From Nostoc sp. NIES-3756 (GTDB taxonomy: Bacteria; Cyanobacteriota; Cyanobacteriia; Cyanobacteriales; Nostocaceae): 64,000 bases of DNA. Shown here in pieces: positions 1 through 9,582 of the stretch; position 1 is the first letter of the stretch, and every line of letters starts with the position of its first letter. The translations under genes were made by a program, and so were the position numbers. The notes below the pieces were generated by a model. That model worked only from the letters and a program-made list of their open reading frames with translations, did no database searches and was not told the DNA's origin. Where the stretch lies: positions 12,303-76,302 of the forward strand of contig NZ_AP017297.1 in the NCBI RefSeq assembly GCF_001548375.1, given 5' to 3'.

Positions 1-927
1 CAGTTGGGGATTGGCAGGAATGTAAAAGCCTTGCTTAGAACTCAGTTTTTGACGGACTAAATTAGCGCAGCCACCAATCAGCATTATGTTGGTAACGTCT
101 GCAAGATAGTCATTTGCAGCTGTAGAAATGCTATCCATTAGGTTGTTAAACCAGTTTTCTAACAACCCTGGAAAGACTGAGCTAAAGTCATATTTACGTC
201 CGTAAGTGAAGGAGTCATCAGCGATGGCGTTCCGCCCACCGTAGGTGATCGCGTCCATCATTTTGGCTACTTTAAAAGCAACGTTATCGCGCTTGGCGAA
301 ACTCTGCATCAAATCACTATTGATAATGTCGTTAGCCAGAGAAACACCACCCACTTTCGGAATTGAACGCCGGGTGAGAACATCCAAGGATGGAGTAATG
401 ACGACATAATTTGTTGTCCCGCCGCCGATATCAATAGCGAGTGTGTCACCATCGGTATCAAGCTTGCCATTCCGGTAAGCATTAACTACAGCCACATCAG
501 TCTCAAGGAAAAATTCAACGTTTTTAATTCGGTGTCTGTAATTTGTTCCGTTGACAGTGATTTGATGGTCGGCAACTAGAGTTCGTCTGATAGTGTCTTC
601 ATGCCATTGAGAATGTTCTGGAACAAGAAACCGGACAATACCATCGAAATCTTGCCGTAATCCAGCCAGAGTAAACGGTTTAACGAACTCTGGTAGGTCT
701 TTACCCCTTTCTGCTGCCGTTTGTGAATTTTTCTGCTTGGTGGCGCGATCTCCCAGGACTAAAACCTTATCATCAAGTTTGACAGAAGGCGAATTGTCAC
801 TGTCGTAATCTCTGGCGCTGGTGTAAGTTACGTCTTGGATGACTGAGCGCATCACGCGAGGTTTTTCACCTTTGAGGGCAGTAATGCTGCTGTAGTTGCC
901 GATATCTGCACAATAAATATTGATCAC
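1..927 (-). CDS. Actin-like ATPase (ParM/Alp type), C-terminus cut by window edge
   Basis: Open frame of 309 codons running off the left edge. It starts at GTG 927, chosen because AAGGAG lies 7 nt upstream and no ATG is nearby. The N-terminus reads INIYCADIGNYSS, the phosphate-1 loop of the actin/Hsp70 fold. The middle carries LAIDIGGGTTNYVV (phosphate-2) and the end NIMLIGGCANLV (adenosine loop). Plasmid actins of this family polymerise to push plasmid copies apart. Divergent from it lies a small RHH gene, with a GGATRT repeat cluster between them, so the three may form a ParM/ParR/parC-like set, although ParMRC operons are normally co-directional. A role in cell structure rather than plasmid segregation is possible. 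Family assignment is firm; function is inferred. Confidence 0.85.
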   Translation of the reverse strand, partial: MINIYCADIGNYSSITALKGEKPRVMRSVIQDVTYTSARDYDSDNSPSVKLDDKVLVLGDRATKQKNSQTAAERGKDLPEFVKPFTLAGLRQDFDGIVRFLVPEHSQWHEDTIRRTLVADHQITVNGTNYRHRIKNVEFFLETDVAVVNAYRNGKLDTDGDTLAIDIGGGTTNYVVITPSLDVLTRRSIPKVGGVSLANDIINSDLMQSFAKRDNVAFKVAKMMDAITYGGRNAIADDSFTYGRKYDFSSVFPGLLENWFNNLMDSISTAANDYLADVTNIMLIGGCANLVRQKLSSKQGFYIPANPQL

Positions 928-1123
928 TTGCAATCTCCTTGTAAAGCTAGTAGCAGCCGTTTTGGGCTGTTGCTAACCTCTTTAGGTGGCTATGTCGGTT
1001 GTTGTGAAATCTTGTCTTACTTGTACTAATTCGTCTTCGTCTAATAGAGTCTCGCCGACGCTTTAGAGTTATGCTTACTTCAGAATTACTGAAAACTTCG
1101 TAATTTGAAAATTCAGTTATGGT

Positions 1124-1271
1124 CTGGATGTTTTACATCCACTAAATGCAGTATAACGTCTAATGGATGTAATGGATGTAATGGATTAATCGGATATGGT
1201 TATCTATTACTTAACAAAACATAAGATCGTGATATATCTAACAAACGTACAAAGATGGATATATTGGATAT
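1124..1271. repeat. GGATRT repeat cluster between divergent actin and RHH genes
   Basis: Three perfect or near-perfect tandem 9-bp copies of TAATGGATG lie at 1161-1187. Further TGGATRT motifs lie at about 1125, 1191, 1256 and 1265; the last two are again 9 bp apart, and an inverted ACATCC lies at 1135. Clusters of short direct repeats next to an RHH gene typically serve as operator or centromere for the RHH protein. The assignment as a binding array is inferred from position and periodicity. Confidence 0.5.
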
Positions 1272-1286
1272 GTTGGAGGTAACAAC

Positions 1287-1457
1287 TTGAGTAAAAAGGA
1301 AAAAGAAAATGACACAGTGGAACTGAGAGTTTTTGTCCCTGGAGGCTTAAGGAATCAATTCAAGGGTGTTTGTGCTACTCAAGGGCTGACTATGAGCCAA
1401 GTAATCACTGAATTGATGAAGAATTATGTTGACCATCAACAAAGTAGAGATAAATAG
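1287..1457 (+). CDS. Small ribbon-helix-helix DNA-binding protein
   Basis: A 56-residue protein starting at TTG 1287, with GGAGGT 6 nt upstream. An ATG at 1270 in another frame hits a stop at once, so TTG is the plausible start. The sequence has the RHH pattern: a short beta strand (VELRVFVPG), then two helices (LRNQFKGVCATQG and TMSQVITELMKNYV). RHH proteins of this size (CopG, Omega, ParG classes) bind short direct repeats as dimers and control plasmid copy number or partition. It probably binds the GGATRT repeats just upstream and may act as adaptor for the divergent actin-like protein. The fold is judged from the pattern only. Confidence 0.65.
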   Translation: MSKKEKENDTVELRVFVPGGLRNQFKGVCATQGLTMSQVITELMKNYVDHQQSRDK

Positions 1458-1573
1458 CTTTTCTAAGTGTTGAGTTCTGGTCAAGTCAATCTAACTGAAA
1501 TCGTTGAGGCTCTGAGCAAATACGCAGAAGGCTAAATGATTAGTTCTAACTTGGCTGTAAATAAACTCTTAAA

Positions 1574-1816
1574 ATGACACCTGTAGCTACCCAAATCCCA
1601 ATCATTGCAATCATTCCTATACTGACTGCTATCGGCGATCGCCAATGGCAGCAGTTTAAAGACTTAGAAGCAGATTTTGTGACTCAGCATGGAGTGGAAG
1701 TCTGGGAAGAAGTGTCCAATTTTCGCGTCTTACCTGCACTAGACAAGGATTCTAATCGTTGGTTGCTAGTTCATTGGTGTGGAAAAGGTATTAACTGGGT
1801 TAAAGATGTGGCTTAG
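1574..1816 (+). CDS. Small hypothetical protein, 80 aa
   Basis: Starts at ATG 1574. The N-terminal 20 residues are hydrophobic (IPIIAIIPILTAI), followed by a soluble part rich in W and acidic residues (GVEVWEEV, LLVHWCGKGINWVKDV). It contains an in-frame HIP1 site. The amino acid composition looks coding, but there is no clear ribosome site and I do not recognise a family. It stands alone between the RHH gene and a noncoding stretch. It could be a short conserved cyanobacterial protein or a fragment. Confidence 0.45.
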   Translation: MTPVATQIPIIAIIPILTAIGDRQWQQFKDLEADFVTQHGVEVWEEVSNFRVLPALDKDSNRWLLVHWCGKGINWVKDVA

Positions 1817-3046
1817 TGAACAGTGATCGCTGACTATTAAGCTTGTCAACAACAGCAAAGTTGACTTAATGCCCTCAAAAGAGGTAGCTACAAGGAATAA
1901 GTTAATTGCAGTATGACTAAAACAATGCCAAAACTACTTAACATTTCAGGAGGGCTATTTAAAAAAGCGACCACTCCAAATAAAGAGCGATCGCTGTTTG
2001 TATGCAATTGTTTAAATTTTTGTTTGAGCGTTTGTAAGTCTATTAAGACAAGACAGAGAAATCTGTTTTTATACAGTCGAACCGCTTTTCGTGCTACTCT
2101 AGCGAGAGTAAGTCTGCACGCAAAAGCATTCAGTCATTACAAAGGAGGCAGTAACGACCAAAACAGCATATTTAGATAATCAGAAGAGATGTGAGTCGTT
2201 TTAGAACAGTTTCGGTGCAAAAAAGACTTGGCGGTCAAAACACCAAAATGCTCTAGACAAACGAGGACTCACCACTCGTAACCTACCTGTTGCCAATATT
2301 AGCACACAGGCGGGACACTTTATGCTTTTTTTTGGACAAATAGTAAAAAAGCATCTACCGCTACAATTTATCCCCACTCTGAGTTAAAGCGGAGTATTGG
2401 CAAAATTTATTAAGCCAAAAGTAACTGAGGGATGATTTTCCGGCTAGATGCCTCGAAAATGAGGATAATGTCGTGAATAATAGATTTTTTCAATCAAAAA
2501 TTGTAATTCTTACCCTTAAAGAAACACAGAGGGCTGATTTCTGCTTTCTTTACCATACACAAGTTAGCGCCAAGGCTTACACCAGTCGCTCTTAAAGTTG
2601 TGTCAAGTAAGTAAAAAAAGAAATCGGCCAGCTGCCCACACGCCAGACATACGTTTAGCGGTTAACAACTAACCGTCAATTTTTAATAAGCAATTTCAAT
2701 GTAGCAATGTCTGGGTCATAAAGGCAAAATTAGTGCAACTTAAATCAGGTGACATCAACCCTCTAAAAACTGACCATGAGAGTATCAAGCCAAGAATTTC
2801 AGCCTTATTTAACAAAAAATTAATTTTTGAACAAATGGGAAATTTTTTGTTTGTAGCCGTTAGTGACATCTGATATAAAAACAGCTAATGAACCTTCAAA
2901 TGAGGGTTAGGGAGTAGACCAAGAAGGGCTTAGGTATTGGGTATTAGGTGTAGAAATATAGATTACACCCCACACCCAGAAAGATACACCCGAACCTCAA
3001 AACTGTGGGTAGCTCCGATGAACCAATCATCATCGGAGAGAGAAAA
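1817..3046. other. Long noncoding stretch upstream of the replication gene
   Basis: No convincing gene. An 88-codon frame at 1913-2179 has an unlikely composition (K/R/C/F rich) and is not called. There is a hairpin with a T-run at 2658-2685 and an 11-bp inverted repeat at 2811-2821/2841-2851. Just before the gene, at about 2925-3000, lie alternating G-rich and C-rich tracts (GGGTATTAGGTG versus ACACCCCACACCC) that can pair. Its position directly before the replication protein makes it the best place in the window for an origin, but I saw no clean iteron series. Confidence 0.4.
2658..2685 (+). terminator. Possible hairpin terminator
   Basis: CGGTTA at 2659-2664 pairs with TAACCG at 2670-2675 across a 5-nt loop; an added G-T pair extends the stem, and CAATTTTT follows. 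No gene clearly ends just upstream, so it may stop a short RNA or be chance. Confidence 0.35.
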
Positions 3047-5197
3047 ATGGCAAAAGCCAAAACAAACAAAGCATTACAACCTACCCTAGAGCCATTAGAC
3101 CCGCTAGGACAAAGGTTTATAAAATACTTCCATCACGGCTGGGGATTCATCTATGCCCCCACTCCGAAAAGTGGTGAACGCCCACAGTGGCAGACAGAAA
3201 ACCGTTACCCCTTACAGCCGCGCAACCTGTGGCAACAATACTTAAACTCCAATGTCTTACTAGGACTGCGATTTGCCAAAGAAACCAACTACCTAGTAAT
3301 AGACTTAGATACAAAAAGCCCCATACACCCATCAAACAGCCGAATAAATTACCTGCAACTACTAGCCAGCCTAGAAGAAATCGGCTTATGCCGACCAATA
3401 CCCATTCAATCAAGCGATAGTGGTGGACTGCACATATATTATTTCTTGGAAGAAAAACAACATTCTTACACCCTAGCCTGTGCAATCTACCAGACTCTAC
3501 AAGCAGCAGGGTTCAAAATCAAAGGAGGAGAACTAGAGATATTCCCAAACTGTAAAGTGTACAGCAAAGGTGGCCCCAGTAACTTTAACGCCCATCGCTT
3601 ACCCTTACAGACAGGCTCCTATGTACTTGATGATTGCCTAGAGCCGTGGTCAGACGACATTGAAGACTTTCTCAACGCCGCCGACTGGTCAGCCGCCGGG
3701 CAAGACTACCAAGCATTAGCGCAAGCACTAGCCCAAGCCAGTAGCAACAAAATCGTAAAATTCCCCTACTGTCAACGCAGTGCAGGCGACCAATGGAAGC
3801 ACGACCTAGAACAACGCATATTTGAGGGATGGACAAGACACGGACAGACCAACGAACTGCTCAAAGACATAGCCTGTTACGGTATAGTCTTTCGCCAATT
3901 AAGCGGACAGACATTAGTCGATTATATAGTGATAACAGCCTGCCAGTCTCCTGGTTACACAAACTGGTGTCGCCACCAACACGAAATCGAACAACGAGCC
4001 GAAGAATGGGCAAGATGCTGTGAAGGATTTTACACCCCCTACCCAAGCAGTCCGCAACGGGTAAACAGTTATAAAGAACAATTTGGCACAGTAGATGAGA
4101 ATAAAATCATCAACCTGCACCCCAACGAACAACGTCAGCAAGAAACAATAGAACGCATCCGCTCGATTGTGGCACAGTTACAACAGACTGGGACATTTCC
4201 AGAACGGACAAGCGATCGCGCGTTGGCAATTATCGCCGCATCCAAAGCCCAGTATGGCAAAGGAGTAAGCCAGACAACCCTACACAAACCGATATACCTA
4301 CCCCTATGGCATCCTGACCACCAAGAAAAAATCAGCACAAAGCAGCCTGTAAATGACCTTCTAGCAAGCAACACAGAGATTTTAACGACTCAACATTACT
4401 CCCAAATAGCAGACCCCTGGTTAGAAGACCTACAGCCTGAAAATCAGATAGACAAAGGAATACAAGAACAATCTGACGAAATTTACACACCCCCCCCATA
4501 TATGAAGGTTTTGTACCTAAGTTCAGCTAAAGCGTTGCCGCCAGCAACGTCTTTAGCTGAACTTAATCAAATACAGCAATCTACTACCAGCTCTGATTTT
4601 TCAGATCACAGATGTAATTCTTTAGAAATCTCAAATCCAATTAATCATAAGCAAAACCAATACCATCTGTGGGCCAGCGAACCGTTTAATGACAATAAGC
4701 AAAACTTATCAACTCATGAAACAAGTGATTCTTTAGGCATTTCAGACAGCATAACTACCGCCGATAGCGACGTTACTAGCGTTTGTGAGAACACTTTGCA
4801 GGGTGAACACACCTTAGAAGCAGAACCATCTGTATCAGTTGTTATACCAACTACCACACAACCGAATGAAGGATGTGAAGATTCATTACCTGCTGTCGTA
4901 GGAGTGGATGATTCACCCCAACAACAAACCTTTAGCCCAGACGATTACCGTCAAGCAATCAGACTGAAACTTCAGGCTACTGCTCAAGCACGTCATTGGG
5001 TGAAATTATACTGCACTATAGAAAACTTATCTTTAATGCCCCAGGAGCGAATCAAGCTAGAACAGCTGGCCATACGCCTGCTGATGCTGGAGTCGCCATC
5101 GCAGATTTTACAACAGGAAGCCCAGGAATGGCTTTCCAGTAACCCCACTCTTTCAGAGATAGCAGAACGTTTAAAACGAAGCAAATCAAGGATGTAA
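3047..5197 (+). CDS. Plasmid replication protein with archaeo-eukaryotic primase domain
   Basis: 716 residues from ATG 3047, preceded by GGAGAGAG; an upstream in-frame GTG at 3005 is possible but weaker. The N-terminal third carries the primase-polymerase signature: YLVIDLD (metal-binding DxD) at about residues 82-88 and SDSGGLHIYYF (the S-GG-H motif) at about 123-133. Such prim-pol proteins act as replication initiators on many cyanobacterial and other plasmids, making primers or starting strands at the origin. After about residue 400 the chain becomes low-complexity (Q/S/T rich) and ends in a short helical domain. A hairpin-forming insertion lies in the linker at 4521-4562. I infer the initiator role from context; a separate primase role cannot be excluded. 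Confidence 0.75.
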   Translation: MAKAKTNKALQPTLEPLDPLGQRFIKYFHHGWGFIYAPTPKSGERPQWQTENRYPLQPRNLWQQYLNSNVLLGLRFAKETNYLVIDLDTKSPIHPSNSRINYLQLLASLEEIGLCRPIPIQSSDSGGLHIYYFLEEKQHSYTLACAIYQTLQAAGFKIKGGELEIFPNCKVYSKGGPSNFNAHRLPLQTGSYVLDDCLEPWSDDIEDFLNAADWSAAGQDYQALAQALAQASSNKIVKFPYCQRSAGDQWKHDLEQRIFEGWTRHGQTNELLKDIACYGIVFRQLSGQTLVDYIVITACQSPGYTNWCRHQHEIEQRAEEWARCCEGFYTPYPSSPQRVNSYKEQFGTVDENKIINLHPNEQRQQETIERIRSIVAQLQQTGTFPERTSDRALAIIAASKAQYGKGVSQTTLHKPIYLPLWHPDHQEKISTKQPVNDLLASNTEILTTQHYSQIADPWLEDLQPENQIDKGIQEQSDEIYTPPPYMKVLYLSSAKALPPATSLAELNQIQQSTTSSDFSDHRCNSLEISNPINHKQNQYHLWASEPFNDNKQNLSTHETSDSLGISDSITTADSDVTSVCENTLQGEHTLEAEPSVSVVIPTTTQPNEGCEDSLPAVVGVDDSPQQQTFSPDDYRQAIRLKLQATAQARHWVKLYCTIENLSLMPQERIKLEQLAIRLLMLESPSQILQQEAQEWLSSNPTLSEIAERLKRSKSRM
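4521..4562. repeat. Hairpin-forming inverted repeat inside the replication gene
   Basis: The left arm at 4521-4538 and right arm at 4544-4562 are reverse complements apart from one extra base (12 bp plus 6 bp around a one-base bulge, 5-nt loop). It encodes the in-frame peptide SSAKALPPATSLAEL within the low-complexity linker. It resembles a small mobile palindrome that landed in a tolerant linker. Confidence 0.6.
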
Positions 5198-5300
5198 ACG
5201 TATTGAGATGCTGATGCGAAGTTATTTCTATAGTGTGCTGCCTTAACTGCATGAGCCAGTTAGGCAAGCCGGACACTTACAAAGTGGAAAGCTAATTTCA

Positions 5301-5333
5301 ACACTAATCACGGATTGGTGTGTCTTTTTTTTC
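5301..5333 (+). terminator. Rho-independent terminator after the replication gene
   Basis: The stem ACACTAATC (5301-5309) pairs with GATTGGTGT (5313-5321), with one G-T pair and a 3-nt loop. It is followed by GTC and a run of eight T. It lies about 100 nt after the replication gene stop, before the convergent DUF2272 gene. Confidence 0.65.
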
Positions 5334-5386
5334 TTTCATGCAACAAAGCCGATTGGAGATAGTCATTAATTTTTTTAATTGACGTA

Positions 5387-6094
5387 TTAAAGCAGATTCT
5401 TAATTACAACAAACCAAGGTTGTGAGGTATCGACTAAATGTCCTTGTGAGTCAACCTTGAGAGTTTTTTTGTAAACGGACTGTTTTACATTTCCACCGAT
5501 GACCTCAATCTCCTCTGGCGTTGTAGCGACAACAATATCACAATGAGAGCGATATTCCGAATCTCTTGTAGCATCGTATTCTACTTTACCTCTATCTTCC
5601 CCACTTGAAAAACAGACTAAATCCCCAACTTGAGGCGCAACTTCATTGAGTCTATAACCCTTTAATGCTCCATCAGGATCATTATTTTCTCGCTTGCGGA
5701 TGGCATCTTGAATATAGACAGAATGACGGGAAGAATACTTAAACTTATCGCCTGCTCCCGCTTTTTTCATCACCCAAGATACAAAAGCTGCTGACCAACG
5801 GTAATCGTCTCGACCATCTCTGTCAGTCCGACCTACGCCTTCCCGCCAATAATCTCCGACCCTTTGCCAAAAGCCTTCTTCGTGTTCTTTCTTTTCACCC
5901 CGCTTAAAAAACTCCCATTCTTTCTGTGCAATTTCCTTTACTCTTTGTTTGAAGCTTGTTATTTCAGTTGGCTGATCTATTTCCACAGGAGGTTTTTCGG
6001 GGAATGTACACTTCCCTGTAATAGGATTAAATTTGCCGCCCCTTCTTACACACTCTTTTTCATCCATTTTTTTATCTCTCGAATCTGGATTCAT
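5387..6094 (-). CDS. DUF2272 domain protein (CHAP/NlpC-like fold)
   Basis: 235 residues. The N-terminal 70 residues are charged and contain C-x14-C in VRRGGKFNPITGKC. The C-terminal part matches DUF2272: RWSAAFVSWVMKKAG at about 98-112, where related amidases have Cys in place of Ser, and later VGDLVCFSS and SHCDIVV, the usual Asp/His region. It has no signal peptide, so export as a wall hydrolase is not evident. It starts 15 nt after the nSTAND gene stop and is almost certainly co-transcribed with it, so it may be the effector or a target of that sensor. A downstream start at ATG 6067, with GAGAGA 7 nt before it, is also possible. Confidence 0.7.
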   Translation of the reverse strand: MNPDSRDKKMDEKECVRRGGKFNPITGKCTFPEKPPVEIDQPTEITSFKQRVKEIAQKEWEFFKRGEKKEHEEGFWQRVGDYWREGVGRTDRDGRDDYRWSAAFVSWVMKKAGAGDKFKYSSRHSVYIQDAIRKRENNDPDGALKGYRLNEVAPQVGDLVCFSSGEDRGKVEYDATRDSEYRSHCDIVVATTPEEIEVIGGNVKQSVYKKTLKVDSQGHLVDTSQPWFVVIKNLL

Positions 6095-6109
6095 ATCCTA
6101 AATTTTTTC

Positions 6110-9100
6110 TTAGTTACAAAGGCTGCGATCGCTTGCTTTTACGTACTGATTATTTTTAAGGTAATTTTTTAACCATTGGCATGATACCACTTTCAGTTGA
6201 GACAGATTATCATCTAATAACTTCTTAATAGTTACGGTTGAATCTTTATTACAAATAGCAATTGTCTTTCCATTGAGGCTGAAACTCGCACTTATAACAC
6301 CTCTTGAATGGCCATCAAAAGTTTGTAGGAGTTGACCATCTGTACTCCAGAGTTTAACGGTATTGTCAAAACTAGCAGTAACAATACTTTTACCATCAGG
6401 ACTAAAACTTACACTAAAAACTTCTTGTGTATGACCGTTGAAAGTGTGGAGGAGTTGACCATCTGTAGTCCAAAGTTTGGCAGTACCGTCTCTACTAGCA
6501 GTAGCAAATGTCTTTCCATCAGGACTGAAGCTGACGCTATATATAGGAAAGAAATGACTTTTGAAAGTGCGGAGGAGTTGACCATCTGTAGTCCAAAGTT
6601 TGGCAGTATTGTCAGCACTAGCAGTGACAATTGTTTTATTGTCTGGACTAAAGCTCACATCCCAAACTTCATCAGTGTGTCCTTTTAAGATTAGAAAAGT
6701 TTTGCTCTTTAAATTCCAAACTTTTACCGTATTGTTTTTATTAGCGATGGCAATTATGTTACCATCAAAACTCAAATCTACACTATTGACTCCATTCTTT
6801 GCTCCTGAGAGAGTTTGAAGTAACTGACCTTCAAGATTCCAAAGTTTGACAGTACCATCCCAGCTAGCAGTAGCAATTGTCTTGCCGTCACGACTAAACC
6901 TTATCTTATAAACGCGATCTTCATGCCCTTTTAGAGTATGTAATAACTTACCGTTTATACTCCAGAGTTTGGCAGTATTGTCATCACTAGCAGTAGCAAT
7001 CATATTTCCATTGGGACTAAAATTTGCATGAAAGACCCACCCTTTATGCCCTTTTAATAAAGTGAATATGTCTTTATCTGTACTCCAAAGTCTAGCAGTA
7101 GCGTCAGCACTAGCAGTAGCGATTATTGCGTCATCAGGGCTGAAACTTACACCGTGTACAGCCTGAGAATGGCCGTTGAAAGTTTGAAGTAATTCACCTT
7201 CTGTAGTCCAAAGTTTAATAGTATGGTCTCCACTAACCGTGGCAATTTTTCCTCCATCATGGCTGAAACTGACATTCCAGATCCAATCCTTATGGCCGAT
7301 GAAGGTTTTGAGTAACTGACCGTCTGTAGTCCAAAGTTTAACAGTTCCATCCATACCAGCAGTAGCAATCGTTTTCCTATCAGGGCTAAAACTTATGCTC
7401 AACAACCTTTTTTTATGACCCTTGAAAGTTTGGAGTAATTGACCATCTGTAGTCCAAAGTTTAGCAGTACCATCACCACTAGCAGTAGCAATTGTTTTAC
7501 CATCAGAACTGAAGCTTATACTGTACACCCAATCACTATGGCCGATGAAGGTTTTGAGTAACTGACCGTCTGTAGTCCAGAGTTTAGCAGTACCATCTCT
7601 ATTAGCTGTGGCAATCTTCTTTCCATCAGGGCTGAAACTTACACCGTGTACAGCCTGAGAATCGCTGTTTAAAGTTTTAAGTAATTCACCTTCTGTAGTC
7701 CAAAGTTTAGCAGTACCGTCTCTACTAGCAGTAGCAATTGTCTTGTCATCAGGGCTGAAGCTAATACCGTACACCCAATTGTTATGACCCTCTAAAGTTT
7801 TAAGTAACTGACCATCTGTAGTCCAAAGTTTAACAGTACGGTCTCTACTAGCAGTGGCAATTTTCTTTCCATTATGGCTGAAACTGACATTTAAAACATC
7901 ACCCGTATGTCCTTCTAATCGGTTGCGCTCTTGTACTTTGTAGAGTATCTGCTTTAGCTGTTCTACAGTCTGATTTTTGATATCAACTGGTACTTCAATT
8001 TTGAGTAATTGATTTGCCTTTAAACTTGCAATCAATGCTTCTAGCTGATGATTTGAACCCCAAGATAATTGAGATGCTGCATTTAGCGCACTTATTTCTG
8101 CTAATTGTATTTGCTCCTCAGCTTTTTTAACGCTATTGTCTGCTAATATCACTACTGTTGCTGTCACAAACAAAATAATAACCAGTACAGCAATTCCAGA
8201 ACGAATTATTCGCTGTGCTTTACGTTGCGCCCTAATCAATGTCTGATTAGCTTCACTTAATATCCAACTCGCCTCTTTCTCTGCCTCTAAAGCAGTTTGA
8301 GCTTCTCGCTTTTCTAACTCAAGACTTGCTGTTAAGAATTGATAATCTAAATTGCTCAAGCTTTTATCCGCAGCCCACGCCTGTGCTTCCCGTAACGCCT
8401 GACCCCTCAACAGCCGTGATTCATCCTGGCAATGAGAAGCTAACCATGCCGTAAACATCTCGGAATAAGGCCGCAAATCTGCTAATGTCTTATGCACCCA
8501 CTTTTGGTCAAATACATCTGCGTAAATGCGATTATAAATTTTCAAAGAGCTTTGTTGCTTGACAACTAACCCTGATAGCCGTAACTCCATTTGCTGAGAA
8601 CTTCCATCAGCTAGAACTTCACCCCTTTGTAAGATTTGCTGGTAAAGACCCAACAACCGGGCAGCACGCTGTTCATTGTTTAAGAGTCGGTCTCGAATTG
8701 TCCTTAAATGCTCTGGCTCATCCTGAGTTTCCCAGTTACCGATAATGTACTTTTGAACCAATTGTTGAATATTAGGGACTTTACTATCTACCTTTTTTGC
8801 AATCAGTTGGCATAACTTTTGAGTGAGAAAAGGTTGTCCGCCTGTCCACTTCAAAACCTCTTCTAACACACCTTCAGGGTTTTCTACTGTCTCTTCTAAA
8901 CCCTTAACTAGAGATAATTTAGCTTCACTTAATGTAAATCCAGTAAGTTCAATAGCCCGACCAACATTAAACGGAGTACGTGTTTTATCCTGAATTAAGC
9001 TAGATGGGGTAGCTACTCCTAATAAACAAAAAGTAAGCCGCTCATATTCTGGTCTATCAACTCGCTGATTGTAACAAGTACGTATAAAGGTAAAAAAGTC

Positions 9101-9559
9101 ATCTTTGAAGCTCACTTTGAGAATACTATCAATTTCATCAATAAAAATTACAATATTTTCTGAAAATTTAATTAATAATATATCTTCGATAAAACGACTT
9201 ATTCGCAATATAGGTGATAAATGTTCATGTCTGTGCCACCAGTCATACTCATTAACCTCCGTTAAAAGACTAAAACCTCTCCATAATTCAGATATAAATC
9301 CTCCATACCACTTATCTGGAGTGGTAGAGTTGCCAAGTTTTCCTATATCAACAGATGCACATTTTACTCCTTCCCTACTTAATGTTTTCATTGCTTGTAC
9401 CCGCAAGCTAGATTTGCCCATTTGGCGTGAGTTCAGCACATAGCAAAACTCTCTATTTTTTAATCCCTCATAAATATCTTGATCTGCTTGCCGTTCTACA
9501 TAAGTAGGATGTCCATACCTTAAACTACCGCCGACTTGATAATAGTTATGTGCTGCCAT
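6110..9559 (-). CDS. nSTAND-type protein: AAA-like ATPase, membrane segment, 14 WD40 repeats
   Basis: 1149 residues. The N-terminal AAA-like domain (PF14516 type) has a reduced Walker A, SRQMGKSS, at about 44-51 and Walker B IVIFIDEID at 136-144. A WTGGQPFLTQKLC motif at about 238-250 is typical of STAND ATPases. A charged helix (about 412-450) leads to a single membrane span at about 451-472. From about 540 to 1120 there are 14 WD40 repeats (GH...V..VSFSPDGK.IATAS.D.T.KLW), enough for two seven-bladed propellers. Such proteins sense a ligand through the propeller and switch by nucleotide exchange. Cyanobacteria have many, with roles in signalling, and related ones act in phage defence. It sits between a second AAA-like ATPase gene and the DUF2272 gene in one operon. 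Confidence 0.9.
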   Translation of the reverse strand: MAAHNYYQVGGSLRYGHPTYVERQADQDIYEGLKNREFCYVLNSRQMGKSSLRVQAMKTLSREGVKCASVDIGKLGNSTTPDKWYGGFISELWRGFSLLTEVNEYDWWHRHEHLSPILRISRFIEDILLIKFSENIVIFIDEIDSILKVSFKDDFFTFIRTCYNQRVDRPEYERLTFCLLGVATPSSLIQDKTRTPFNVGRAIELTGFTLSEAKLSLVKGLEETVENPEGVLEEVLKWTGGQPFLTQKLCQLIAKKVDSKVPNIQQLVQKYIIGNWETQDEPEHLRTIRDRLLNNEQRAARLLGLYQQILQRGEVLADGSSQQMELRLSGLVVKQQSSLKIYNRIYADVFDQKWVHKTLADLRPYSEMFTAWLASHCQDESRLLRGQALREAQAWAADKSLSNLDYQFLTASLELEKREAQTALEAEKEASWILSEANQTLIRAQRKAQRIIRSGIAVLVIILFVTATVVILADNSVKKAEEQIQLAEISALNAASQLSWGSNHQLEALIASLKANQLLKIEVPVDIKNQTVEQLKQILYKVQERNRLEGHTGDVLNVSFSHNGKKIATASRDRTVKLWTTDGQLLKTLEGHNNWVYGISFSPDDKTIATASRDGTAKLWTTEGELLKTLNSDSQAVHGVSFSPDGKKIATANRDGTAKLWTTDGQLLKTFIGHSDWVYSISFSSDGKTIATASGDGTAKLWTTDGQLLQTFKGHKKRLLSISFSPDRKTIATAGMDGTVKLWTTDGQLLKTFIGHKDWIWNVSFSHDGGKIATVSGDHTIKLWTTEGELLQTFNGHSQAVHGVSFSPDDAIIATASADATARLWSTDKDIFTLLKGHKGWVFHANFSPNGNMIATASDDNTAKLWSINGKLLHTLKGHEDRVYKIRFSRDGKTIATASWDGTVKLWNLEGQLLQTLSGAKNGVNSVDLSFDGNIIAIANKNNTVKVWNLKSKTFLILKGHTDEVWDVSFSPDNKTIVTASADNTAKLWTTDGQLLRTFKSHFFPIYSVSFSPDGKTFATASRDGTAKLWTTDGQLLHTFNGHTQEVFSVSFSPDGKSIVTASFDNTVKLWSTDGQLLQTFDGHSRGVISASFSLNGKTIAICNKDSTVTIKKLLDDNLSQLKVVSCQWLKNYLKNNQYVKASDRSLCN

Positions 9560-9582
9560 TTTTTAAGCTAAATTACCTAAAT

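Noticed and set aside
1913..2179. 88-codon ORF
   Set aside because: Odd composition (Cys, Lys and Phe rich), no ribosome site, no family resemblance.
6300..7920. Regular DNA repeats that might look like a CRISPR array
   Set aside because: They are codons of WD40 repeats in an intact reading frame, with diverged copies and no constant repeat-spacer pattern.
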